Of a stretch of 64,000 nt of DNA, positions 44,417 through 52,898 are shown piece by piece. The notes beneath the pieces are model-generated. The model made no database searches, was not told where the DNA came from, and was given only the letters and a program-made list of their open reading frames with translations. The translations under genes were made by a program, and so were the position numbers. How positions within the stretch are numbered: the stretch's first letter is position 1; each line of letters begins with the position of its first letter. This DNA comes from DATFVA01 sp963711455. GTDB lineage: Bacteria > Bacteroidota > Ignavibacteria > Ignavibacteriales > Ignavibacteriaceae. The stretch covers positions 372,001-436,000 of the forward strand of contig CAVQEH010000006.1 of the NCBI GenBank assembly GCA_963711455.1, written 5' to 3'.

Positions 44417-45118
44417 TTAATTAACAGTATAGACCAGATAAATTCCGCCAATAATTACTAAAAAACCGCAGGTTCTTTTTATCCACTTAATTGTTTTTGA
44501 TCCTTCAGACCAGTCGAGATATTTTTGCACTTTCCCTGTTAGGGTTCCTGCCCCGACAATTACGGAACAATGCCCTATTCCAAATGCAAGAAGAAAAATT
44601 ACAGCTAACAAGTAGTTTGTTTGTGCCGTCTGAAAAACTATTCCCAGCACAGGCGCCATATAAGCAAATGTACAAGGACCCAAAGCTATCCCAAATAGCA
44701 GTCCTAAAATTAATGCAGCCAATAAACCTTTGGACTTTGTTTGTTTTAATCCAATGCTGTTCCAATCTATTTTAATAATTTCGAGTAAATACAAACCAAC
44801 AATAAAAAAGATTATGGCAACGATGTAATTTCCATAAACACCGATGTCTCCCATTAACCTTCCGAGTGATGCGGTAATTATTCCAATACCAGCTATTGTA
44901 ACAAGAATTCCTATTGAGAATAAAAGCGAAATATTGAATGTCCTTCTTACAGTAGTTTTCCCCTGCGAACTAATAAATCCAACAACCAGCGGAATACTTG
45001 AAAGGTGACACGGGGAAAGAAGAATACTTAAAACTCCCCAGCCAAAGGAAGCAAGAACAGCCAGCCATATCGTGCCTGTCATTGCCTCATACAAAGCTGT
45101 AAAAATTCCTTCTAACAT
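44417..45118 (-). CDS. CcdA/DsbD-type transmembrane thiol-electron carrier
   Basis: 233 residues, about six membrane segments. The two redox cysteines lie in LSPCHLSSIP and LGPCTFAYMAP, the hallmark Pro-Cys pair of CcdA. The protein passes electrons from cytoplasmic thioredoxin to periplasmic thiol proteins. The upstream gene, a secreted thioredoxin, ends 1 base before its ATG and is its natural partner. Confidence 0.9.
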   Translation of the reverse strand: MLEGIFTALYEAMTGTIWLAVLASFGWGVLSILLSPCHLSSIPLVVGFISSQGKTTVRRTFNISLLFSIGILVTIAGIGIITASLGRLMGDIGVYGNYIVAIIFFIVGLYLLEIIKIDWNSIGLKQTKSKGLLAALILGLLFGIALGPCTFAYMAPVLGIVFQTAQTNYLLAVIFLLAFGIGHCSVIVGAGTLTGKVQKYLDWSEGSKTIKWIKRTCGFLVIIGGIYLVYTVN

Positions 45119-45502
45119 TTACCCTTCTTTTTTATTTGGTTTTAATCCTTTAGTTCTGAACAAGCTATCTATTTCTGCTTCGGGATAAAAACCCTCGTGC
45201 CGGAAAAACTCTTTGCCATTTTTATCTAAAAATACCTGTGTGGGTATAAGCTTAATTCCATACTGGTGAGCATACTTTTTCTGTTCAGGTTTCCAAACAT
45301 CGTAAAAAATAACTTTAACCTGTGTTCCGTATTTCCCTTCAATAGATTTCATCACCGGCTGCATCATCTTACAGGGCACACAATTTACAGAACCAAGCTC
45401 AATAAAAGTTACCTTTGCTGTATCTTCTGCTTTCTGCTGTGAATAAAGAGCTGCAGAAACTGTTATTATGATTGCAATGATTAAAAAAGTAAGTCTTTTC
45501 AT
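45119..45502 (-). CDS. Secreted thioredoxin-like protein
   Basis: 127 residues: signal peptide (about 1-22, cut near LYSQQ), thioredoxin fold with active site NCVPCKMMQP, and the cis-Pro loop IKLIPTQVFLDKNG. It is periplasmic and likely kept reduced by the CcdA-type protein encoded next to it. The start overlaps the stop of the preceding gene (TAATG). Confidence 0.88.
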   Translation of the reverse strand: MKRLTFLIIAIIITVSAALYSQQKAEDTAKVTFIELGSVNCVPCKMMQPVMKSIEGKYGTQVKVIFYDVWKPEQKKYAHQYGIKLIPTQVFLDKNGKEFFRHEGFYPEAEIDSLFRTKGLKPNKKEG

Positions 45503-45741
45503 TATTTGTCTCCCTTTAGCCAGTCCAGTAATAGATCATCTTTTGGGATAACACCAAAGCTTTTAATCTCTTCATTTATTATTAACCCGGGAGTCATCAT
45601 TATTCCGTAACGTACCATTTCATTTATATCGGTAACCTTTTCAACATCCGCGTTAATATTATTTGCAGCGATCAGATCCCTGACTTTCGCTTCGAGTGTC
45701 TGACACTTTTTACAACCTGTTCCAAGAATTTTCACTACCAT
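45502..45741 (-). CDS. Small thioredoxin-like redox protein (redox-active disulfide family)
   Basis: 79 residues from ATG 45741, chosen for the GGGAG ribosome site; an in-frame ATG at 45762 lies inside the upstream gene. VKILGTGCKKCQTLEAK holds the CxxC site and MMTPGLIINEE the cis-Pro loop; glutaredoxin size. It is cytoplasmic. A close paralogue is at 47747-47992. Such proteins are regularly encoded beside ArsP-type permeases and ArsR regulators and may supply electrons for metalloid reduction. Confidence 0.85.
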   Translation of the reverse strand: MVVKILGTGCKKCQTLEAKVRDLIAANNINADVEKVTDINEMVRYGIMMTPGLIINEEIKSFGVIPKDDLLLDWLKGDK

Positions 45742-45742
45742 T

Positions 45743-46420
45743 TTATTTTTCTCCCTTATCATTTTCCGCTAAAAAGTTTTTTAGTTTATTTATCATCTGT
45801 TCATCATATTCAATTTTGGTAATAACTTTATTATCACCGTTTAATACAAGAACAGAAGGAGCAAAGTATATATCATATTTAATCTGAAGATCATTATCCC
45901 AGTAAGAATCTATAACCCAGAAATCGTATTTATCATTATTCTCATTTTTGAATTTCAGAATGTCAATCAGTTGATTTTTACACATCTCAAGAGTGCAGGG
46001 GCAGGAAACCGATGCACTGAAAAATATAATTTTAGTTTTAGTTGAAGAGAAGAATTTATTCATAAAGTAATTATAAAAGGTACGATTGATATGCAGGTAA
46101 TACTGATTAAGAAGCACAAGTGCAGAGTCATTACTGATATTATTAAATTCATCCTTTAGCCCTGTTATAAATTTAACGAGGCTATCATAAGAAGCATAGC
46201 TCGTTTTGTAGGTTTTTTCAAATTCAATAATATCCGTATTTGAGTAATAATACGGATAAATGGCACCAGTCTCATCTGCGGGGGAAGAATTATTCGAAGC
46301 CACTGCAAGAATAACATCGGATGCTGTCTTTTCCAGGTTAGAAGGAAACTCCGACTGAGCAGAAACCAGGATTGAAGAAAAGAAAAATGTTATTACAGAC
46401 AGTTTAAGTTTTAAGTTCAT
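45743..46420 (-). CDS. Secreted protein with thioredoxin-like domain and CxC motif
   Basis: 225 residues: signal peptide (cut near VSAQS), a helical region to about 125, then a thioredoxin-like half: TKIIFFSASVSCPCTLEMC, then YDIYFAPSVLVLNGDNKVI with the cis-Pro. The usual CxxC is replaced by CPC plus a third Cys four residues on, so disulfide exchange or metal binding by a Cys cluster is possible. The family is not recognised. It lies between the permease and the small thioredoxin with 1 to 11 bases of spacing. Confidence 0.65.
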   Translation of the reverse strand: MNLKLKLSVITFFFSSILVSAQSEFPSNLEKTASDVILAVASNNSSPADETGAIYPYYYSNTDIIEFEKTYKTSYASYDSLVKFITGLKDEFNNISNDSALVLLNQYYLHINRTFYNYFMNKFFSSTKTKIIFFSASVSCPCTLEMCKNQLIDILKFKNENNDKYDFWVIDSYWDNDLQIKYDIYFAPSVLVLNGDNKVITKIEYDEQMINKLKNFLAENDKGEK

Positions 46421-46431
46421 AAAATTAACTC

Positions 46432-47730
46432 TTAAAAAATTGAACCGTACATTATGCCGCTTATTGTTGCCATAATTACTACAAGGCTAACATACACGAC
46501 TGTTTTTTGTGTTCCTATTACACTCCTGATAACCAGCATATTAGGAAGGGATAATGCCGGACCTGCAAGAAGCAAAGCAAGAGCAGGACCTTTTCCCATT
46601 CCGCTGTGTAGAAGCCCCTGTAGAATCGGTATTTCGGTTAAAGTTGCGAAATACATAAAAGCACCGGTTATTGATGCAAAGAAATTTGAGAATATGGAGT
46701 TGCCTCCAACGAGTGCCGATATCCATTCATTAGGTATTATACCGCCGCTGCCGTTATTTGAACCAAGCAGAAAGCCTGCAACCAGAACACCTGCACCGAG
46801 CAATGGCATAATCTGTTTCGTAAATCCCCAGGTTTCGCCAAGCCATTGGTTAGGTTCATCTTTAGAGAAAGATAAAGCTATTGTTGTAGCAACTACTGCA
46901 ACAACAAAAGGAATGATAGGGTTATTAAAAATAATTGCTGCGATGATTACTGCAAGAGTTCCGCTCAGCACGAAAGCTTTCTTTACCTTGATTATATAGG
47001 ACATCGAAAGAGCAAAGCCTAATCCGAAAGCTGAAGTTATAAACCATTTGTTTGCAAAGAGCAGGAACCAGAATCCTTCGGTCGTATCCGGTTTTCCCCA
47101 GTTAACAAAAACAAGTATAGCAACCAGGATAAAAAAGTGAAGAGCGGTCTGCCAGAGAGGTCGTGTTTCTTCAACTTCCGGCATTGTCAACTGGTTATTT
47201 GCTTTTTCTTTTTCTTCTTTCCTGTAGATGAATGCCATTATCAAACCGATAATCACGCTGAATGAAACTGCTCCGATAACTCTTGCAATACCCAGCTCCA
47301 TACCTAGTACACGTGCGGTTAAAATTATTGCAAGTATATTGATTGCGGGACCGGAATAAAGAAAAGCTATACCGGGTCCTAAACCAGCACCGCGTTTATG
47401 AATTGAGGAGAAAAGTGGTAGCACCGTACAGGAACAAACAGCAAGTATAGTTCCCGAAACTGAAGCTACAAGATAAGCTTTCCACTTTACTGAATTAGCC
47501 CCGAAATATTTTATTACCGATGCCTGGCTAATGAAAACTGCAATAACCCCCGCAATAAAAAAAGCAGGCACAAGACAAAGCAGCACATGCTCCTGTGCAT
47601 ACCATTTAGCAAGAGCGAAAGCTTCTACAATGGATTTATTAAATGATTCGTTTCCTATCGGCATATAGTATGCAAACAGAAAGAACCCGGCTATCCATAA
47701 AAACGGTTTGTATTGTTCTTTCCAGTTCAT
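46432..47730 (-). CDS. ArsP/DUF318-type permease
   Basis: 432 residues, about 10 membrane segments. The halves carry the family motif: AVCSCTVLPLFSSIHKRGAG followed by FLYSGPAINILAI, and in the second half TEIPILQGLLHSGMGKGPA with LLAGPALSLPNML. Members such as ArsP export trivalent organoarsenicals; other members have unknown substrates. The gene is 16 bases after the small thioredoxin and within the arsR-led group, which supports metalloid export. Confidence 0.85.
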   Translation of the reverse strand: MNWKEQYKPFLWIAGFFLFAYYMPIGNESFNKSIVEAFALAKWYAQEHVLLCLVPAFFIAGVIAVFISQASVIKYFGANSVKWKAYLVASVSGTILAVCSCTVLPLFSSIHKRGAGLGPGIAFLYSGPAINILAIILTARVLGMELGIARVIGAVSFSVIIGLIMAFIYRKEEKEKANNQLTMPEVEETRPLWQTALHFFILVAILVFVNWGKPDTTEGFWFLLFANKWFITSAFGLGFALSMSYIIKVKKAFVLSGTLAVIIAAIIFNNPIIPFVVAVVATTIALSFSKDEPNQWLGETWGFTKQIMPLLGAGVLVAGFLLGSNNGSGGIIPNEWISALVGGNSIFSNFFASITGAFMYFATLTEIPILQGLLHSGMGKGPALALLLAGPALSLPNMLVIRSVIGTQKTVVYVSLVVIMATISGIMYGSIF

Positions 47731-47746
47731 AGATATGTATTCCGGT

Positions 47747-47992
47747 TCAATTAGATAGCTGTTGTTTCAGAATATCCTGAATTTGTTCAACAGTGGGTAC
47801 CTTCCCCTGAACTATAATTTTGTCATTCACGATAAGGCCAGGTGTAAGCATAATGCCGTAAGTGGTTATCTGCTTAGTATCTGTGACTTTTTCTATTTCA
47901 GCTTCTACACCTAAATTTTTTACAGCTTCCTTTGTTCTTTTTTCGAGAGTCTGGCAGTTCATACAGCCGGGACCAAGCACTTTTATGTTCAT
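47747..47992 (-). CDS. Small thioredoxin-like redox protein
   Basis: 81 residues from ATG 47992 (GGGAG 8 bases upstream; longer in-frame starts lie inside arsR). IKVLGPGCMNCQTLEKR has the CxxC and IMLTPGLIVNDKI the cis-Pro. Paralogous to the protein at 45502-45741. Cytoplasmic, between arsR and the permease. Confidence 0.85.
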   Translation of the reverse strand: MNIKVLGPGCMNCQTLEKRTKEAVKNLGVEAEIEKVTDTKQITTYGIMLTPGLIVNDKIIVQGKVPTVEQIQDILKQQLSN

Positions 47993-48011
47993 TTTAATTC
48001 TCCCATATTTT

Positions 48012-48329
48012 TTAGACCTTATCAAGAATTTTAATTCTTTTTTGTGCTTCTTTGCGCGCAACACTACCCGCAGTACTTATTATGTCAATTATTCTATCGT
48101 CAGTTATTTTATAATTAACGCGTAAACCTTCTTTCCAGGAAATTACAATGCCTTCCTGGACCAGAATTTTCATATGCCGGGAAAGATTGGACTGCTCAAG
48201 CTCTAATGCAGGTGCAATTTCGCAATTGCATTTAACGCCATTCTTTATAAATTCAAGGATACGAATCCTGTTAGGGTGGGCGAGTGCGCTTAAAATATTT
48301 GCTTTAAGTTCTTCCTGTGTCTTCTGCAT
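48012..48329 (-). CDS. ArsR-family metalloregulator
   Basis: 105 residues from ATG 48329, preferred because GGAG lies 6 bases upstream; an in-frame ATG at 48341 adds four residues. ALAHPNRIRILEFI starts the winged helix, VKCNCEIAPALELEQSNLSRHMK carries the metal-sensing Cys pair (CNC) and recognition helix. Unbound, it represses; arsenite or similar releases it. The palindrome 48359-48380 upstream is its likely operator. It heads the minus-strand group running to the CcdA gene. Confidence 0.9.
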   Translation of the reverse strand: MQKTQEELKANILSALAHPNRIRILEFIKNGVKCNCEIAPALELEQSNLSRHMKILVQEGIVISWKEGLRVNYKITDDRIIDIISTAGSVARKEAQKRIKILDKV

Positions 48330-48343
48330 CCTTAACTCCATTC

Positions 48344-48380
48344 ATATGAGTAATTGACTATATGAGTAACTACTCATATA
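48344..48380. promoter_or_regulatory. ArsR operator
   Basis: TATATGAGTA-AC-TACTCATATA (48359-48380) is a perfect 10-2-10 inverted repeat, with an extra half site ATATGAGTA at 48344-48352 nearer the gene. Placement 15-50 bases before arsR fits autorepression. The sequence resembles known ArsR sites with ATA....TAT halves. Confidence 0.75.
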
Positions 48381-48661
48381 GTGTGCCGGAGTTTTAACCC
48401 TATTTTTAACTGATTTTAGGAGATATAATGGATGTGTTTCCTGTTTTTTAGAAATCGGCGGGTTTTGATTTTTAGTTTTAATAAAATGGATGCCGATATT
48501 TTCAATACCGTTAGTGATAAAGGCATTATATAAAAAATGCTTTTTGCAATTTTAGGGCAGGCTTTCTTATAGAAATTAAAGTCAAAGATTTAACAAAAAA
48601 TTAATCTTTGGAAACAGAAATTATTTATATCTTACCCAATCTTATAATAAATAAAAAAGCT

Positions 48662-49108
48662 ATGGAAAAAATAAGAGTGCTATTTGTATGTGTTCACAAT
48701 AGTGCCCGCAGCCAGATGGCTGAGGCATATCTTAATCAATTTGCAGGCGATAAATATTTTGCCGAAAGTGCAGGTCTTGAGCCGGGTAAGCTTAATCCTT
48801 ATGTTGTAAGAGCAATGATGGAAGACGGGATTGATATTTCAGGGAATCAAACAAAAGATGTATTTGAATTCTTCAAGAATGGAAAAATGTTTGAATATGT
48901 CTTTACCGTCTGTGATAAAACTGCTGCTGAAAGATGCCCGATTTTTCCCGGCACAAAGGAAAGGGTAACGTGGAGCTTTCCCGATCCTTCCAAGCTGGAA
49001 GGCACTGATGAAGAAAAACTGATTGGAACAAGAGCTATAAGAGACGAGATTAAAAATAAAATTAAAGAATGGGTTAAAAGTACAGGATCAGTTATAAATG
49101 TTAAATAA
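48662..49108 (+). CDS. arsC: Arsenate reductase, thioredoxin-coupled (LMW-PTP fold)
   Basis: 148 residues from ATG 48662. The P-loop CVHNSAR (C10 to R16) binds the oxyanion, two further Cys in VCDKTAAERC (C84, C92) form the relay, and FPDPS holds the catalytic Asp. This is the ArsC type that draws electrons from thioredoxin, matching the thioredoxins nearby. It reduces arsenate to arsenite. The gene diverges from arsR and may be controlled from the same intergenic region. Confidence 0.88.
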   Translation: MEKIRVLFVCVHNSARSQMAEAYLNQFAGDKYFAESAGLEPGKLNPYVVRAMMEDGIDISGNQTKDVFEFFKNGKMFEYVFTVCDKTAAERCPIFPGTKERVTWSFPDPSKLEGTDEEKLIGTRAIRDEIKNKIKEWVKSTGSVINVK

Positions 49109-49120
49109 ATGTAATAGATA

Positions 49121-50176
49121 TTACTGTCTGTGCAGCTCAAAATAAAAATTTGATCCCTTGCCTGCCTGGCTGATTACGCCAATAGTACCTTTGTGTTCAG
49201 TTATAATTTTTTTTGAAATTGCAAGACCGAGTCCGGAACTATCCTCTCCGGCAGTGGGTGTTGAACTGGTCTTATGAAAATACGTGAAAAGTTTATCCTG
49301 CTCGGATTCAGGAATTCCTTTACCTGTATCGATTACTTCAGTTCTTACATTCTCATTTTCTGTAAGCGATACTCTTAATTTAATTTCGGCATCGGGGTAT
49401 GAAAACTTAACAGCATTGGTTAATAAATTATTAATAACCTCACGCATATACATTTCATCATATTCCAGGGTTAAAGAATTCATCGTCGATTCAAACTTTA
49501 TTGTGATACCTTTTTTATTTGCAAGTATCTGGTTTAAATCAATGCATTTTTTGATAAATAATATGTAATCCTGAGATTTAAGAGACAGTTCAACTATTCC
49601 AGCTTCAATTCTGCTTACATCCAGTAATCTGCCGAGCAGGTTGAGCGAACTATGACTCAATTCTTTTATATAATTTATGATCTCTGATGTTTCAGAATTC
49701 AACTCGCCGGAATATTCATTATCCAGGAAATCTGAATACGTGTAGATAGTTGATATAGGATTCCTTAGATCGTGACTTGCTATACCAAGGAACCTGTTTT
49801 TTTCATTATTAAGAGCAACCAATTCCTCATTCAGTTTTTCTATTTTATGGAATTTTTCCATTAAGTTAAATACCAGCAAACCTACAATTATAAAAGTTGA
49901 AAAACGGACAAAAGTATTCCAGAAAGGGATTAATTCATTTGAATAAATATGTGTGTAATAATCAGCAAGGAACCATGTGGCAGTAACTATTACTGATACA
50001 ATCAGGACAAATTTTTTATTCGTCGTAACGGCAATTAAAACTACCGGTATTAAATAAAATACGTAGAATGTAATTTCAGACCCGGTAAGATAGTCAGCTA
50101 TTCCTATTAACGGGATCAGTAATATTGAAAAAATTATTACTAAAGGCTTATTTTTGAAATTCATGTTGGTTCTCAT
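49121..50176 (-). CDS. Membrane sensor histidine kinase
   Basis: 351 residues. About four membrane segments in residues 10-105, a short coiled coil, then HisKA with GIASHDLRNPIS (H135) and an ATPase domain: N box NLLTNAVKF, G1 DTGKGIPE, G2 SSGLGLAISKKI. No extracellular sensor domain of size is seen, so it may sense within the membrane. No response regulator lies next to it. An alternative start ATG 50164 is equally good. It is convergent with arsC, 12 bases apart. Confidence 0.85.
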   Translation of the reverse strand: MRTNMNFKNKPLVIIFSILLIPLIGIADYLTGSEITFYVFYLIPVVLIAVTTNKKFVLIVSVIVTATWFLADYYTHIYSNELIPFWNTFVRFSTFIIVGLLVFNLMEKFHKIEKLNEELVALNNEKNRFLGIASHDLRNPISTIYTYSDFLDNEYSGELNSETSEIINYIKELSHSSLNLLGRLLDVSRIEAGIVELSLKSQDYILFIKKCIDLNQILANKKGITIKFESTMNSLTLEYDEMYMREVINNLLTNAVKFSYPDAEIKLRVSLTENENVRTEVIDTGKGIPESEQDKLFTYFHKTSSTPTAGEDSSGLGLAISKKIITEHKGTIGVISQAGKGSNFYFELHRQ

Positions 50177-50436
50177 ATATACAGTGGTTACATTTAATTA
50201 AAAAGGGACCGGTACAAAACCTTTTTGATAAATGAAGTGAATAATTACAAAAAATCAGGATCACTTTAAATGGGCGGAAATAAGCCTTATTATTTAAACC
50301 CATTAATAATAAAAATGTTAGAGACATATTTCTTAGAGGTTAAACAGAAACTCGTCCTTATTGATATTTGAAACTTTATTAAGCTACTTTGACAAAGCCG
50401 GCAGACAGATGAAGATTCTAAGGACTGTTTCATAAA
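50177..50436. other. Intergenic region; half copy of the chrA palindrome
   Basis: No gene is seen in these 260 bases. CCGGCAGACAG at 50398-50408 equals one arm of the palindrome found in chrA (41085-41107) but the other arm is missing. Confidence 0.3.
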
Positions 50437-52752
50437 TTAAAAATAATTCACAGTTATAGTCACATCGGATGATCTTCCTTTATCATCTATACAGGAGATT
50501 TTTATTCTTCCCTTGCCGGGTTTGTAAAAAATATTTTCGCCGGGTTTTGAGGTTATAAAATACCTGTCATTTATATACCAGAATTGTTTTGAAGATCCTG
50601 TTTCGGAAACGGCTTGTAATAAAATTTCCTCTCCTGATTTTTCTTCTACGTAATATTCATAATCTTCCGAAGGCGAAATTATTTTTAGTCCTTTTCCTGT
50701 GAATCTCTTCTGGCAGGCAGGATTATGAGGAGGAATTTTTAAGTAGGCAATATTATTTTGATCATACCAGAGTTTTAACCCGGGATCATATATCGGATAA
50801 GCTTTTTTCTTTACCCCGGAAGAAGGCATGCAATCCGGGCAATATTCCATTGTCCCGGCATCATTTACATAAAGTTCTTTATATAAACCGCAGACTTTGT
50901 TATGGGATACATTTTTTATGTAATCATCTTCAACCAATTGCGTACAAAATTTTGTAGGAAGCAGTCCGGTTTCCGCGCACACTTTTCTTTTAAGAACATT
51001 ATCCGGTTTTTTGAACCATTCTTTTTTTGAATTATTCTCTATTGAATTAAAGAGATCAAAAAGTAAGGGGACCGCCATATTTGCCCCTGAAAGTTCAGGC
51101 GAACCTTTGCCGTCAAAGTTGCCCATCCAGACACCTATCGTATACCGTGGATTAAATCCTACAGCCCAGGCATCTCTTTTTCCATAAGAAGTCCCTGTTT
51201 TCCAAGCAATACGCGGCAGAGAAGATTTATTGATCAAATCATTTGAGAAATCGGGACGGTAATTATTTGATAAGATATCGGCAATTAAGTATGAAGCTTC
51301 CGGTGAGAAAATCTTTTTCGAATTATTATTATTGTGATCATCATGTAAGATGTAATTTAATTTGTGAAGATTTCCATCGCAGGCAAAACAAGAATACATT
51401 GATGTTAATTGTTCCAGCGAAACACCACAACCGCCAAGAATTACAGATAAACCTAATTCATCCTTTTTGTTTTTTATTTCATCAAAACCGCTGTTAATCA
51501 GAAGATCGATAAATTCTTTTAACCCGGCACTTTCAAGTAATCTGACCGCCGGAACATTTAATGACCAGAGCAAAGCTTTAGCTGCAGTAATATCGCCATG
51601 AAATTGTAAATCATAATTTTCCGGGGCATATCCGTAATAATCAGTTGGAATATCCAGAAGCTTCATTTGAGGAGTCAGCGAGCCGAGATCAAATGCATGG
51701 GCATAAAGTGCCGGCTTTAATGTTGAACCGGGAGAACGTACAGCGACAACCCCATTTACCTGTCCATCAGTTTTAGTATCATAATAATCCGAAGAACCGC
51801 AGTAGCCTGCAACAGAATGATTTTTGTTATCGATAATTAAAACAGCCCCGTTGGTTACTCCATTAGACTTAACTCTGTTTACGTAATTGTATAAAAGATT
51901 TTCTGCTTTCTGCTGAATTTTTAAATCCAGAGACGTATGAATGTTATCGCCATTATAATTCTGATTAATATAATTGCTGAAATGCGGAGCTATAAATGGT
52001 ACCTCATAACGGTTTGAAACCAGGGGTTCGTTCAAAGCATCTTCCAGATATTTTTTAGGAAAGTTTTTATCCTCAATAAATATTTTTAAACGAAAGTTTC
52101 TTGCTTTGAGTGCATCGGAAATATTCTTGTCCAAACGGTACTTGTTTGGATTATTTGGAATCTCTGCTAATAATACCGATTGTGCCAGACTAAGCTTTGA
52201 AGGGGGGCGGTTAAAATAAATATAAGCGGCAGATTTTACACCTTCAATATTTCCTCCGAAAGGAAGATGGCTTAAATAAATTTCAAGTATTTCTTTTTTA
52301 CTGTAATGAAATTCAAGCTGAACTGCACGCAACATTTCCCCGATTTTATTTAAATAATTTCTTTTACCGGGCTCTAAAATTCGGACTACCTGCATTGAAA
52401 TAGTTGAAGCTCCCGATACAACCCTGCCGGAAGTAATATTTGAAAATAAGGCACGGATAACAGAAACAGGGTTAACACCTAAGTGCCAGTAGTACCAGGA
52501 ATCTTCTTTTGTAATTATTGCTTTGATTAAATCAGGAGAGACTTCATCCAGATTTGTTTCCATTCGCCATTTATCATCGGGAGTAAGAAATGCCGAAAGC
52601 ATTGTCCCATCTTTAGCAAGTATTACTTTTGAATACTGCTTAGTTGGAGGCAGAGGAAGCAATACATCCAGCAAAAGCAGAAATAAAAAAAAGTAAATTA
52701 CTCCTTCAAGGTACTTTGAACTTAAAAACCTTTTTAATTTATAAATAATCAT
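50437..52752 (-). CDS. pbpC: Penicillin-binding protein 1C
   Basis: 771 residues. One N-terminal membrane segment; transglycosylase domain with EDSWYYWHLGVNP and GASTISMQVVR; transpeptidase with nucleophile in SPGSTLKP (S343), SLNVP and KTGTSYGKRDAW. The C-terminal domain (GKGLKIISPSEDYEY...) is the BiPBP_C module peculiar to PbpC. It builds peptidoglycan. The alpha-2-macroglobulin gene upstream is its usual partner. Confidence 0.92.
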   Translation of the reverse strand: MIIYKLKRFLSSKYLEGVIYFFLFLLLLDVLLPLPPTKQYSKVILAKDGTMLSAFLTPDDKWRMETNLDEVSPDLIKAIITKEDSWYYWHLGVNPVSVIRALFSNITSGRVVSGASTISMQVVRILEPGKRNYLNKIGEMLRAVQLEFHYSKKEILEIYLSHLPFGGNIEGVKSAAYIYFNRPPSKLSLAQSVLLAEIPNNPNKYRLDKNISDALKARNFRLKIFIEDKNFPKKYLEDALNEPLVSNRYEVPFIAPHFSNYINQNYNGDNIHTSLDLKIQQKAENLLYNYVNRVKSNGVTNGAVLIIDNKNHSVAGYCGSSDYYDTKTDGQVNGVVAVRSPGSTLKPALYAHAFDLGSLTPQMKLLDIPTDYYGYAPENYDLQFHGDITAAKALLWSLNVPAVRLLESAGLKEFIDLLINSGFDEIKNKKDELGLSVILGGCGVSLEQLTSMYSCFACDGNLHKLNYILHDDHNNNNSKKIFSPEASYLIADILSNNYRPDFSNDLINKSSLPRIAWKTGTSYGKRDAWAVGFNPRYTIGVWMGNFDGKGSPELSGANMAVPLLFDLFNSIENNSKKEWFKKPDNVLKRKVCAETGLLPTKFCTQLVEDDYIKNVSHNKVCGLYKELYVNDAGTMEYCPDCMPSSGVKKKAYPIYDPGLKLWYDQNNIAYLKIPPHNPACQKRFTGKGLKIISPSEDYEYYVEEKSGEEILLQAVSETGSSKQFWYINDRYFITSKPGENIFYKPGKGRIKISCIDDKGRSSDVTITVNYF

Positions 52753-52898
52753 TTGGATGTAAAATTCATTCTAAATAGTTAAAGCCGTTTTTAAGTATCA
52801 TTTTAAGTCTGGCAGTTAAAACTAAACGGTTTATTATTTAATATTATTTTTGCAAATATTCTTATGATCATCTTTTATTCAATTTCAGGATAACCTTT

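Noticed and set aside
50398..50408. CCGGCAGACAG as a second full REP element
   Set aside because: Only one arm matches the chrA palindrome; chance or a decayed half copy cannot be told apart.
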